From positions 43,867-73,291 of the forward strand of contig JAKCWW010000652.1 in assembly GCA_026260175.1 (NCBI GenBank): 29,425 nt of DNA. The letters run 5' to 3'. The DNA is from Reticulitermes lucifugus. Its lineage: Eukaryota; Arthropoda; Insecta; Blattodea; Rhinotermitidae. Positions 9,083-17,644 of the stretch are shown in pieces. Position 1 is the stretch's first letter. Each line of letters starts with the position of its first letter. Below the pieces are notes generated by a model. It had not been told where the DNA came from, searched no databases, and worked only from the letters and a program-made list of their open reading frames with translations. The translations under genes were made by a program, and so were the position numbers.

Positions 9083-9154
9083 TTGTAGACAATTTTAGAG
9101 AAACCATAAATGGTTTTTAATTAAATGTGCATTTAGTTGGTTGTAAATATAGTT

Positions 9155-9295
9155 CGTCCAAAGAGTTTGTTGAGGAAGAGACTATTTGTGAGACCTACAC
9201 GTAGATGGTAAGATACTACTAAAATGATATTAAATAAATACTCTATCTACTGGATTCAACTTGGTAAGAATAATATTCACTCGCGGACTCTTGTG
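9155..9295 (+). pseudogene. LINE reverse-transcriptase remnant, 3' part
   Basis: This continues the 8395-8558 remnant. AGACCTACACGTAGATGG reads as RPTRRW, the GRPxRRW block that follows the reverse transcriptase domain in many LINEs, and CTGGATTCAACTTGGTAAG reads as WIQLGK. Frames are broken. A frameshift separates the RPTRRW stretch from the sequence just after the insertion site. Confidence 0.75.
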
Positions 9296-9299
9296 AGAA

Positions 9300-10860
9300 G
9301 GGTAATAATCCCTTGAGTTCAACAGAAGCAGCAAATTTCAACTTGAGCCCAACTTCGAAATGAGGTTTGTGCCCAGTTGAGTTCATTAGTTTGTGTACTC
9401 GGACAGAAATGTGCCCACAAACTTTCCATTAACAGCTTAAAGCTGAGTGTAACTGTATGCAGGTACCAACCGCTTTACGATTAATGAACTCCTCATAATG
9501 CCGACAAACCTTGTCATATATTTATGTGCGTCGCATGATTCTACATTAAAGAGCGACTTAATGGCATTATCCCGTTGGTCTTTGTAACAGACACGGTTTT
9601 GTGTGTGAGGTAGAAACTGAATTTGGCACATATGTAGTTTAGTGTTCTGTGTATCTGCTGCTTTTTTACAGTGACGTACTTGTAAGTATGTTTGTAGTGA
9701 TTAATATTTCCTTTACAATGAAACTACTTCAAAAGAAAGGTCAACAGACACAGAAAACCGTCTACTATATGTGTGACAAATTTCATAACGGTATAATTTA
9801 TGATCGCTTAGAAAAAGTTTTCTCCGTTTCAAAAATATAACAGGACTAACACAACCTCTCAATAAAAGCCGTGTTTATAGTGCGTTAGAAAGCATTCGGC
9901 ATAGTGGCAAGGTTGCATACGAATATTACTCTATACCGGACATCGGCACTGCAACCCCGTTTGCATACAGAACAAAACTGCATTCCTACACAGCATTTCG
10001 GTGGACAATGTGACATGTTCACGCATACACGCAATAACACGCTACGACAACACGTTTGAAGCCCATACACGTGTTGTGAAGATCGTGACGTAAGTTTCAA
10101 ACCGGTGGCCAGCAGGGGTCGCAAGTGATAAAGTAAAAACGACTGACGTATCGGTATGTCTCCAAGCTGAGAGTTCAGTCATCTGTAATGAATGACGACA
10201 GCATGGACAATCAGAAGCTTGTCGCGGATTTTGTAAAAACTGGACACCAAACGTACGAATAGGCTAAACCAAGGTACAGATGGATTCACAACATACAATT
10301 CCGACAGTTTCGCTTTCTGTCTAAATTTTAATACTGCAACGGTTGTACCAGCGCGGTGAAATACATTTTAGCTACATATTGTAAAGATCTAGACGTGTAA
10401 ATTCGATAGGACGATGCTTATTTTAATGACTGTGCAATGCGACTTCATGAGTCTTCATGTGTGTCAGGGAGTTCGCCGTACAAGTTCGGAAAGGCACTAA
10501 CTCCTTGCAGCAGAGTCTTTCTTGAGAAATTGCTTTGGCCAACTAGTCAAGAAATTCCCTGCAGCTTATAGAACGCGAACCTTCATGGCCGTGTTCACAC
10601 TAGTCTAGTTCACGTCCTCCCATACTATTTCTCATGATCAATGTCAGTGTTATTCTCGCCTTCGGCCTTCCATGTGGTCTCCTTCCTTGAGATGTATCCA
10701 CTAATATCTTGCATGCATTTCTGATGTGTGTCACGTGCTCCGCCCATATCATCTTCCTCGATTTGGCCACCCTTATAATATTTAGCGAGGGTACAAATCA
10801 TGAAGCTCCGCATTATGCAGTTTTCTGCACCTCCTGTTACTCCGTCTTAGACCCAAGTAT
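9300..10860. other. No recognisable gene
   Basis: Short frames at 9437-9631 (-), 9649-9840 (+), 9885-10124 (-) and 10625-10813 (-) show no domain that I know. Sequence around 9890-10130 is less AT-rich than its flanks but I cannot assign it. No tandem repeat or inverted repeat stands out. Confidence 0.5.
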
Positions 10861-10869
10861 ATTCCTCAT

Positions 10870-11105
10870 GAAGACGGAAGAAGACTGGACGGCTTATAGG
10901 CCTACTCTGTGCCTGATGAGATGAATATGAGGAGGAGGAAGACAATGAATTGTAAACAGTGTTAAAGGAATCGTTATTGAAGATTATATCGCGACAGATT
11001 CCAGGGGGTGAATGAGTAAAACCCAGGATATCCGGTGTCCTGGCCGACGTTTGAACCCATGACCGACGGAATGCGAGACAGGAGTGATAACCAGGCCAAG
11101 AGTGC
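10870..11105 (-). mobile_element. tRNA-derived SINE, second family (minus strand)
   Basis: On the minus strand a pol III A-box-like TGGCCTGGTTAT (11098-11087) is followed after about 28 nt by a B-box-like GGGTTCAAACGT (11058-11047), then GGACACCGGATATCCTGGG. That spacing matches tRNA-derived SINE heads. The tail side is rich in TCTTCCTCCTCCTCAT. No target-site duplication was found, so the ends are approximate. Confidence 0.68.
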
Positions 11106-11119
11106 GTTCCGTACATTCT

Positions 11120-11815
11120 TCCTTATGTTGTTAGGGTGAACTGAGGAGAGGATTAATGTATAAAGTATTTTGGTTGCAAGATCTGGGAACTGGGAGAGAA
11201 TGGAAGATAGTATTAAAAGGACACTAGAGAAATAGATAATTTAGATAGAGCTCGACGGAAACAGACCCCAACAGCAAATGAAATGTGGTTTCATAACAGC
11301 CGATAACTGAACTGACTACCTACGTTACTTGATGGTACTACACAGTGGGACTTGCTCATTGTCCTATTTCTTGTATAAGAACCACAACGTTTCAGAAATG
11401 GGTTATAATTTCATTTTCAAGTGCAGATGTTATGAACAGATACCTACCGCGTTGGGCCCTGGGTAGAACTGTTGTAGGGACCAGCTAACCTGCTAACAGT
11501 GTATAGTTGCAGTCGGCATGGCCTGGCCGCTGGTATGCTCACCTCGGAACTGCCAGGTGGCTGTATACCTCTTTCAAAAACATTCACTCTGTTCGCAGTA
11601 CATTGTCAATGTTGACGTTTTTGAAACTGATAGAACACTTTTGGTTCATGAGCTGTGCTTCTCCTCCTGCCAGCTTGCATCTTCTCCCCTGGACCAACAA
11701 CCGGCAAGTAATCTGGTCCATGTACCACAAATAGAGGTCCGCAGGTGCAAGTAGGAACCAACAGTTACTCTCGTACCAGCGACTCTGCAAGAATATCAAG
11801 AATATTTCTACATAG
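11120..11815. other. No recognisable gene
   Basis: Overlapping frames at 11507-11754 (+) and 11584-11883 (-) have no recognisable domain. The minus frame runs into the repeat block at 11820-11920. I cannot support an exon here. Confidence 0.5.
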
Positions 11816-11819
11816 GGCC

Positions 11820-11920
11820 TAGCAGAGTAGGAATATCTGAGAGCTGGGGTTCTGGAATGTGACGCCATGTAGTCTGGTAGCATGGTATCAACGTTGCGGA
11901 GGATTCTGCTGCTTCAAGTT
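11820..11920 (-). repeat. Repeat family R2, copy A (hammerhead-like layout, decayed)
   Basis: On the + strand it contains TTCTGGAATGTGACGCCATG, TAGTCTGGTAGCATGGTATC and AACGTTGCGGAGGATT, in the order shared with copies at 14845, 18410 and 29148. On the minus strand this reads CTTGAAG...CCTCCGCAACGTTGATACC...CAGACTACATGGCGTCACATTCCAG, an order like the hammerhead-bearing repeats at 13515 and 20690, but the core residues are changed. Confidence 0.65.
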
Positions 11921-12149
11921 CTTTAAATTTTAAGTCAAAACCCACAATTGCACGATAAAATGCACGGTACATAAAACATAAAATTCTTCTTTAAAGTTTC
12001 TCAGAGTGCAAATATCACCACGCAGGCTTGAATACGGACACCGAATACTTCCCGGAAACATGGTTTTAATCGCGTTTGCTTCCATACGGCGCTCCTGCTG
12101 AAATCCTGTGTCCATCCCTTTCTACACATGTAATTACTGGATAATCACT

Positions 12150-12370
12150 AAAGGGATTTTCATGACATTCCAGGATAATTTTATGAAAATTTGTCAGGGT
12201 GTTTCAGTTTTCATTAAAATGAGACCGCACTAACGGACAGGAAGACCTACACGCATTTCTGCGTGCTTCTCCAACGTCTAAACACTTATCGAAGTGAAAA
12301 ATGTTTCAAGTAAATTTTCTGGCGAAGAACGAGACGTTTCTTGTTTACAATACTTCATAAGTTTTACCTC
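12150..12370 (+). repeat. Interspersed repeat R1, copy 2
   Basis: GGATTTTCATGACATTCCAG, then GAAGACCTACACGCATTTCT and GCGTGCTTCT followed by ACTTATCGAAGTGAAAAATG, correspond block by block to R1 at 22430-22640 (GAAGACTTACTGGCGTTCCT, GCGCGCTTCT, TTTATCGGAACAGAAAAATA). Same orientation as the other R1 copies. Confidence 0.65.
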
Positions 12371-12594
12371 TTTTCTTTTAACGAAAAGGAACTCTATGCG
12401 TGTAGTTTGGAACTTGTTTATTGATTCCGAAAATGGTCGCCACATCACCCCAAACTCCCCTGGCTAAAATAAAAGAAAGTCTTGATTTCGCATGAAAATA
12501 TATCTGTTGTATCCTCTTTATGTTATGCTGAATTAAAATGCAAATTTGAAGCGTACTTTAACAAAATGTTGAAGACTTACACGTACACACAGCC

Positions 12595-12600
<6 letters not shown>

Positions 12601-12631
<31 letters not shown>
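12601..12631. repeat. (TA)n microsatellite
   Basis: An uninterrupted TA run of about 15 dinucleotides, with a degenerate extension on the left (CTATATG). Confidence 0.98.
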
Positions 12632-12633
<2 letters not shown>

Positions 12634-12639
12634 TTTCAA

Positions 12640-13500
12640 TGTGTGTTTGTGACTGGAGATTGAAATGTTTTAATTTTTGTTATTTATTTAGTATACATTT
12701 TCATTCCGACTTCTGACTGATTTGAATAGGTATTCACAAACAGTGAATTGTGGATGTTCATGTCTCATATTAGTTCACTGTAAAGGAATAGTTCACCTTA
12801 ATCTTATTACTTATTAACTGTTCGCATTATTTCAGCCATGATGTGTTTGTTGTATAAAAGATAGAGACAAAACTAAAATGTCCGTATTCATCTGTATTTC
12901 AAATCATCAGTTGTGCACAATCAACAATACGTCGCCAAAATTTAACATTAACTAATCGCTGACCTAGGGGCAGTGAGACAGCGAACGCGTCAGACGCATT
13001 GCCTTGTGGGTACATTTCCCAACATGCTACGCAAACAGTTCATTCGACGGACAGAATCCAAATAGTTGGTCTTAACAGTCGTATAGTTTTGTCTTCAGTT
13101 TATCAACCCCTGTGCACTATGCGCTTCTGTACAATGACCTCACAGCAACAAGCAAATCCATTTTGGTCTATACGAAGTGCGAATTCTGATGAGACACGGC
13201 GCATTGGTAAATATGACACTTGAAATGTATACTAGCTTATGCAACTTTATTATAGGCATTTCTTGAAACACTGTTGGCGTTTGACGATGCTGTGCCTGTC
13301 GTTGCAACTGGACAAACAACAAGTATGGTTATGCTTTATCTACATAAACTAAGGTGGACATTATCTGAAAAAGAATGTGTGGGTTTGTGTATTAACCTTC
13401 TGAAACAGGAGTGTCGTGTAAATAATATTTAATAAGTTAGGAAATGGAGATGAAGGTGAAAATCAACCTTTCACTGAAGAATAATCGAGGAGAAAAACAA
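12640..13500. other. No recognisable gene
   Basis: Short frames at 12999-13223 (+) and 13140-13322 (-) overlap each other and show nothing recognisable. The sequence looks unique within the window. Confidence 0.5.
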
Positions 13501-13514
13501 GAGTGATTGACCTT

Positions 13515-13643
13515 GATTTCAGGCTTCCGCCGCGATGTTGATGAAATCTGTGGTCTTCTGGGTAATTACACGGCGTCGTGTGGTAATTATTTACCGATGT
13601 TTCGGGACAACGTGTCGGTCCCATCTTCACGGGTCAAGATTCC
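13515..13643 (-). repeat. Repeat family R3, solo copy with hammerhead-like core
   Basis: GATTTCAGGCTTCCGCCGCG and the following blocks match the foldback at 20690-20891 (GATTTCAGGCTTCCGCCGCG). On the minus strand it reads GTGAAGA (13630-13624), one unpaired T, stem II GGGAC (13622-13618) with a 9-nt loop and GTCCC (13608-13604), and GAAA (13603-13600). The first core base expected to be C is G. The stem I partners are not clear, so this is a decayed or divergent motif. Confidence 0.7.
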
Positions 13644-13828
13644 GAGTAGGAAAAATTTCCGGAAAACTTTTTCACTTGTAAACACCGTGAATAGTAATAG
13701 AAGAAGCAGCAGGAGAGAGATCAAACACGAGTATAAAAAGAAGGATGTTAAATGCATTTGGAAGGGCGGTGTTTCGAAAATGGAGACAGGGAGAACAGAT
13801 TGTAGTGGAATATGAATGTGGCAAACAC

Positions 13829-13970
13829 ATGAAGAGATAAAAGGAAGAAGAGGAAGAAAGAAACGATGGATAAAAGAAAGAAGGAAATATGCAACTATAG
13901 AAAGAGGAAGTAAGAAAGAAAGAAAAAAGAAGACGAAAGAAAGAAACTAAGGAAGAAGAATTGAAGGAAG
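13829..13970. repeat. Purine-rich AAGA/GGAAGA tract
   Basis: The + strand is almost only A and G, with repeated GGAAGAAG and AAAGAAAG units. It is a low-complexity tract able to form triplex structures; no coding value. Confidence 0.95.
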
Positions 13971-13989
13971 GGTTTGTATAACGTCAAAA

Positions 13990-14840
13990 TATTGGCGTCC
14001 TCGCTCCATTTTTTTAAAGTCAAAAACCTTAAGAATTAAGAAAAATGTGCTGGAAATGAATTGTGTTTTTTATTCGGAATATTTTTTGCTCTTTGTAATA
14101 GCATAATTTTTGTCCGATTTTATAACATGTCGACAAATTACCATAACACCCTGCAGTATAAAATTTCATGGAAATTATTTACATACACCAATTGGATGCA
14201 ACTCTGTAATTGCGTATCAATTTTGCCTGTTTGGCATCGATGTACTTTATTCTGTAATCACCGTGCATCTTTTCACAGTCACTATTTACATACACCAACT
14301 GGATGCATCCAGTAAAGTTCATGGAAATTCTTTCACGCGTAAAACTGACTGACAGAACTTAAACAAGAATGCGAATTCATGCAAAAATGGAAAGAGTGCT
14401 TTTGAAAATTTGGAATTCTTCCCGAGAAACTTTTCTCGTACGTCTCTCACACCATCACATATGCACGTATTTGGTCTCGTGTAGCTAAAGCTGAAGACGG
14501 CATCTCACAGTATTCCTTTCGAAAGGAACCTTTTATAGACCGGTTGCGACTGAAACTACAAACAATAAACCCTTTACAGAACGGACAGACAACAGAGTGA
14601 CCAGCACGTGTAGAGCAACTGTGGGAAGTGCATGTCTTAGTATCTGTACACTAGTACACTGAGGATGAATCGGCCGGAGCGTGATGCCCCATATACTGCC
14701 CAAATCCGAACAGAATTTATAGAAAGATTTTAGGTTCTCACAACGGTATGAATATTACCGTCCTCTATTCTGTTGTGACACCGTGTACATTGGTAGATTG
14801 TTGTACGGCCGTTTCGGAGGAACTACCAGACTACAAACAA
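13990..14840. other. No gene; contains a 24-bp direct repeat
   Basis: Two direct copies lie at 14177-14200 and 14284-14307 (ATTTACATACACCAA then C/T and TGGATGCA, 23 of 24 identical), 107 bp apart. The rest is unassigned AT-rich DNA. The overlapping frames at 14061-14352 are this repeat in translation. Confidence 0.55.
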
Positions 14841-14844
14841 TGTA

Positions 14845-14940
14845 AATTTTGAAGGTATAGTCTTCTGGAATGTGAGGCCGTGTAATGTTTCCGATGAACA
14901 TGATTGCCTCTCTCTTCAGACTTCCAGAATTCCTGTAACT
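14845..14940 (-). repeat. Repeat family R2, copy B
   Basis: GAAGGTATAGTCTTCTGG, AATGTGAGGCCGTGTAATG and TTTCCGATGAACATG follow the R2 order. On the minus strand CTGAAGA (14923-14917 region) and GGAAAC are both present, but the flanks do not pair as a stem II, so the hammerhead fold is not supported in this copy. Confidence 0.6.
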
Positions 14941-14944
14941 TGGG

Positions 14945-15700
14945 AGAATTTAGTTGCTTGTTCATATTTATTGTATGCTTATGTTTATATAATTAATTAT
15001 TTTTTGTTTTTACATTCTCAGTACCATGTAGTTAAAAATGTATCTTGAAGGTTAAGGCGTAAATATGTGAATGGATTCATGTGGCTCAGAATAGGGACCA
15101 GTGGCGGACACTTTTGAACACTGTGAAAACCTTTTGGTTCCATAAGAATGGGATATTTCTTGAGTGACTACACGATTATTGGCTTCTTATTCAGAACTCT
15201 GCTTCACGGAGATGTTAATTATTATTATGTCTTTAATCGAAATGTAGGTCTATATCATTATCGCTGCGAGTTATCTATCACCTCTAACAGCTACTGAATC
15301 CAGGGGCAGATTTTCGTGACCTGTAGTGTGGGCTTCATGTGTTGCATTCGTCTATCTTAATTTTTTGTCATCAATTACGACATGGAGATAATGCAGAATT
15401 TTGGTATGGCTGTGTCGTTAGCACCATATAAGTAGGGTCCTAAAATGTTATGTGGCAAAAGATCATAAAATGTCAGTGACTTCCATTAAGTTAACATTTA
15501 TATAAACAAAACTTAAAAGCATGACAAGGGCGTTACCTTTCCATGTTATGGCAACAGCCAAAGAAAGATTTCGTCTGGGGATGTGACTAGTGATGTGATA
15601 TCAGTATGAAGATGCAGAAGTAGTCCCGCAGAAATGTTGTTTCTACTTTTCTTTGCATTTTAAAAGTTATACATTTTGCGAGGGAATGGAATTATAAGGT
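14945..15700. other. No recognisable feature
   Basis: AT-rich sequence with no gene, no long open frame and no repeat match within the window up to the LINE insertion. Confidence 0.55.
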
Positions 15701-15701
15701 T

Positions 15702-15716
15702 ATGTCAGACGACTTT
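15702..15716 (+). repeat. Target-site duplication, left copy
   Basis: ATGTCAGACGACTTT is repeated exactly at 15957-15971. The pair brackets the LINE fragment; removing the insert and one copy would leave a continuous host sequence. Confidence 0.95.
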
Positions 15717-15956
15717 CTTCTTCTTCTTCTTCTTCGGTGGCACTACAGTCCAATGCGGACCTTCGCCTCCTTAATGGCCNNNNNNNNNTCAGCTCTGTTT
15801 TTTGACCTTTCTTTCCAGTTGTTAATTTTACACTTCTTAATGTCTGTTTGTACACAATTCCACCATCTGTTTCTAGGTCGTCCTCTTGGTCGACTTCCTT
15901 GGGGATTATTGTTAAATACTTGGCTTACTGTTCTTTTATTCTCCATTCTGTTAACA
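15717..15956 (-). mobile_element. 5'-truncated LINE insertion with (GAA)n tail
   Basis: The minus strand encodes the end of a non-LTR retrotransposon protein: QGSRPRGRPRNRWWNCVQ (the GRPxxRW block), then DIKKCKINNWKERSKNR and, after an assembly gap, AIKEAKVRIGL and a stop at 15745-15743. About 10 nt after the stop a (GAA)n tail begins and ends at the left duplication. The short 3' UTR with a simple-repeat tail fits RTE-like LINEs, though clade assignment needs a search. Only about 70 codons remain, so it is a dead 5' truncation. The exact 15-bp duplications and nearly intact frame point to a recent event. The + strand frame across this region is a shadow. Confidence 0.92.
15780..15788. other. 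Run of nine N
   Basis: Undetermined bases inside the LINE fragment, within the WR-AIKEAK part of its frame. This suggests an assembly gap at a repeat. Confidence 0.99.
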
Positions 15957-15971
15957 ATGTCAGACGACTTT
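15957..15971 (+). repeat. Target-site duplication, right copy
   Basis: Exact copy of 15702-15716. Confidence 0.95.
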
Positions 15972-16072
15972 GTAAAGGGAAAATGTTGCAGTGAAAATTA
16001 TCTGTGTGATTTGTGTAATTTTATGTATTTTCTGAAGCATCACTCCTACTACTCTGTCGAAAGGATGGAAGA

Positions 16073-16102
16073 TTTTATTTATTTATTTATTTATTTATTT
16101 AC
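16073..16102. repeat. (TTTA)n microsatellite
   Basis: About seven TTTA units in a row, followed by ACTGGTTTATTGCG. Confidence 0.97.
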
Positions 16103-16104
16103 TG

Positions 16105-16580
16105 GTTTATTGCGTACTGATCAATGCATTTAGTAGGTTGTATTATATAGCGCCGAATTACGGCATTATTAGTGAACAGTCATTTTAAAATGGCGTGAAA
16201 GACTGTCATGACCTAATTTGAGATACTGACCGGCTTTGGCATGGAGGGACTGAGAAAACTACAAGAAATCTGTGTCAGATCTCCGGGCCGCATTTTAAAC
16301 CAGGGGCGTCCAGAACATGACGCAGGAATTCTGCCCGCTCGAAAGCGACGCTCGGTGACGGGAGCATCCCAACTGCTTTCCTGTGTGGTTTCGTTGTCAG
16401 CAGAATGAAGCTAATTTTCAAGGATACCAAGAACGACGTATCTTGCTTCTCGTTACGTTTCCCACAACGCTGGCGTTTTGTCTACATTCACAAGATTATC
16501 TCGTAGAGCTAGTAATATTTTGAAGTTATTTTTTCTCTAGTATTCATGTGTTTTAATTTTTCTGAATGGCTCTTTAAAAC
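16105..16580. other. No recognisable feature
   Basis: Mixed-composition sequence between the microsatellite and the SINE. No gene or repeat match was recognised. Confidence 0.5.
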
Positions 16581-16589
16581 AGCTAACAC

Positions 16590-16601
16590 AAACCATGCCT
16601 T
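16590..16601 (+). repeat. SINE target-site duplication, left copy
   Basis: AAACCATGCCTT here is repeated exactly at 16883-16894. Confidence 0.92.
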
Positions 16602-16882
16602 TTTTTTGGGTGAAGGGCCCCGCAGCAGATGCTACGGACGCACCGCAGCCTAGAGGCTTATTGCGCAACCCTGTGATGAAGATGATTAAGTTTTTTTCAT
16701 TTTTCCACGTAATGGAGCACCGGTGGAATGAAACTGACAGGGGATAACCGAAGTACTCGGAGAAAAACCTGTGCCAGTGCCACTTTGTCCACCACAAATC
16801 CCACATGGACTGACCCGGCATCGAACCCGAGCCTCCGCGGTGAGAGGCCGGCGAGTAACCGCCTGAGCCATGGCACGGTCTA
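16602..16882 (-). mobile_element. Full-length tRNA-derived SINE, copy 1 (minus strand)
   Basis: Read on the minus strand, the head carries a pol III A box TGGCTCAGGCGG (16871-16860) and, 31 nt later, a B box GGGTTCGATGCC (16828-16817), the layout of a tRNA promoter. A body with GGCACTGGCACAGG and GGTTATCCCCTGTCAG follows, and the element ends in a short A tail seen as T's at 16602-16607. Exact 12-bp duplications flank both ends. Copies at 5590-5760 and 27740-27895 share head and body. The clear boxes and intact duplications make this the youngest of the three. It sits about 165 bp before the KLF exon, in the intron, opposite to the gene. Confidence 0.94.
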
Positions 16883-16894
16883 AACCATGCCTTA
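16883..16894 (+). repeat. SINE target-site duplication, right copy
   Basis: Exact copy of 16590-16601. Confidence 0.92.
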
Positions 16895-17019
16895 ACTTTA
16901 ACTTCACCGCTGACAAAACGTTGGTCACTTCGCCACTTATTTTCACGTTTTTACCTTTCGAGATGTTTTAGGAAATGGTAAGGAGAAGATATCCTTAAAA
17001 AGAAGAAGATGTTTCGGTC

Positions 17020-17047
17020 CACATTTTCATACGTTTCTTTTTTGCAG
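17020..17047 (+). promoter_or_regulatory. 3' splice acceptor of the KLF exon
   Basis: A pyrimidine tract (CGTTTCTTTTTTGCAG) ends in the AG at 17046-17047. The exon begins with GG that completes a Gly codon, so the intron is phase 1. This is where the conserved T-G-E-K-P linker of KLF fingers 1 and 2 is divided. Confidence 0.9.
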
Positions 17048-17238
17048 GGGAGAAGCCGTACAAGTGCCACTGGCCCGAGTGCGAATGGCGGTTTGCCAGA
17101 TCGGACGAGTTGACGCGCCACTACCGGAAACACACCGGAGCCAAGCCCTTCAAGTGTGCTGTCTGCGAGCGATCCTTCGCACGATCCGACCATCTTGCGC
17201 TGCACATGAAGAGACACCTCCCCAAGGCTCCGAAGTGA
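17048..17238 (+). CDS. dar1: Krüppel-like factor terminal exon, zinc fingers 2-3 (dar1/KLF5-like)
   Basis: This exon encodes the C-terminus of a nuclear, DNA-binding transcription factor of the Sp/KLF family, which binds GC/CACCC boxes. After the linker GEKPY comes finger 2, C-x4-C-x12-H-x3-H with helix RSDELTR, then linker HTGAKPF and finger 3, C-x2-C-x12-H-x3-H with helix RSDHLAL. The protein ends KRHLPKAPK and a TGA at 17236-17238. The residues at helix positions -1, 2, 3 and 6 are the family's DNA-reading set. Finger 1 and the N-terminal regulatory part must lie on exons outside the window, since no RTHTG-ending donor exon was seen upstream. It is far richer in G and C than its surroundings. 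The ending HLPK and the [15 protein letters not shown] stretch fit insect dar1 better than luna (KLF6/7-like). The family is certain; the dar1 name is my inference from remembered similarity. Confidence 0.95.
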
Positions 17239-17640
17239 CTACTTAATCTAGCACACGACACCTATACGTTAAGTAGCTCGTCGTTCACGAAATGTTGACC
17301 ATGTTTCTTTACCAAATGGCGTTTGTTTTCAGACACCAGGCTATGCGCAGAAAGTGCCAATTTCTACAGGATTTATTCCCTAAAATGTTATAATTCTTTT
17401 ACATCTATTTAATATTCGTTGAGTGCCATTTAGGATTTTACTACTGGCACCTGGCATATGATGTTTTAAAAAGACGAGAATTTAAATGAAATATTACTCT
17501 GGTGCAATGACCCGGCTGCGTGCAGTGACAGCCGTGTGACGTGGACAGACTCAGTGCGGTTCTGTGTTACTCAATCATCGAAGTGCCAAGATTCAAGTGC
17601 CTTTTCGGAAGAAAAAAATAAAACGTAAGGGGAGACTGTA
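17239..17640 (+). other. Probable 3' UTR of the KLF gene
   Basis: It follows the TGA directly and ends about 18 bp beyond the first AATAAA signal (17617-17622). AT-rich with no repeat. The real cleavage site and possible longer isoforms cannot be seen from sequence alone. Confidence 0.6.
17617..17622 (+). terminator. Polyadenylation signal AATAAA
   Basis: The first AATAAA on the + strand downstream of the KLF stop codon, 379 bp after it. A TGT-containing stretch follows (ACTGTAACCC), a weak downstream element. Confidence 0.6.
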
Positions 17641-17644
17641 ACCC

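Larger units (their letters stand above)
8571..9154 (+). mobile_element. Inverted-repeat element with hammerhead motif (Penelope-like)
   Basis: Arms 8602-8671 and 9085-9154 are perfect 70-nt inverted repeats. Outside the left arm is a short extension (8571-8601) with no partner on the right; a short one-sided extension is a known feature of Penelope-type elements. The interior holds a perfect 47-bp palindrome and, just before the right arm, a hammerhead-like motif. There is no reverse transcriptase or GIY-YIG endonuclease, so it is non-autonomous or a terminal-repeat remnant. It interrupts an older LINE remnant and has an imperfect 12-bp target duplication. The perfect arms suggest recent insertion or arm-to-arm correction. 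Confidence 0.7.

Noticed and set aside
10908..10935. CTGATGAGATGAATATG as a hammerhead core
   Set aside because: No GAAA follows at a suitable distance and no stem II is possible; it belongs to the tail of a SINE.
12895..12920. Minus-strand CTGATGATTTGAAAT as a hammerhead core
   Set aside because: CTGATGA and GAAA are only a few bases apart with no room for stem II; chance.
13507..13815. 102-codon plus-strand open frame as a gene
   Set aside because: Its first half is the R3 repeat on the opposite sense and its second half is lysine-rich low-complexity sequence leading into the purine tract.
15702..16133. 143-codon plus-strand open frame
   Set aside because: It is antisense to the LINE fragment, crosses N's, and ends in the TTTA microsatellite.
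16817..16871. A functional tRNA gene on the minus strand
   Set aside because: The A and B boxes are present but the acceptor and anticodon stems do not fold as a tRNA, and the sequence is the head of a repeated, target-duplicated SINE.
16951..17217. 88-codon minus-strand frame opposite the KLF exon
   Set aside because: It is a shadow of the GC-rich zinc-finger exon with no domain of its own.
17064..17246. 60-codon plus-strand frame starting [12 protein letters not shown]
   Set aside because: It is a shifted frame of the KLF zinc-finger exon; the true frame shows intact C2H2 fingers and an acceptor in the right phase.
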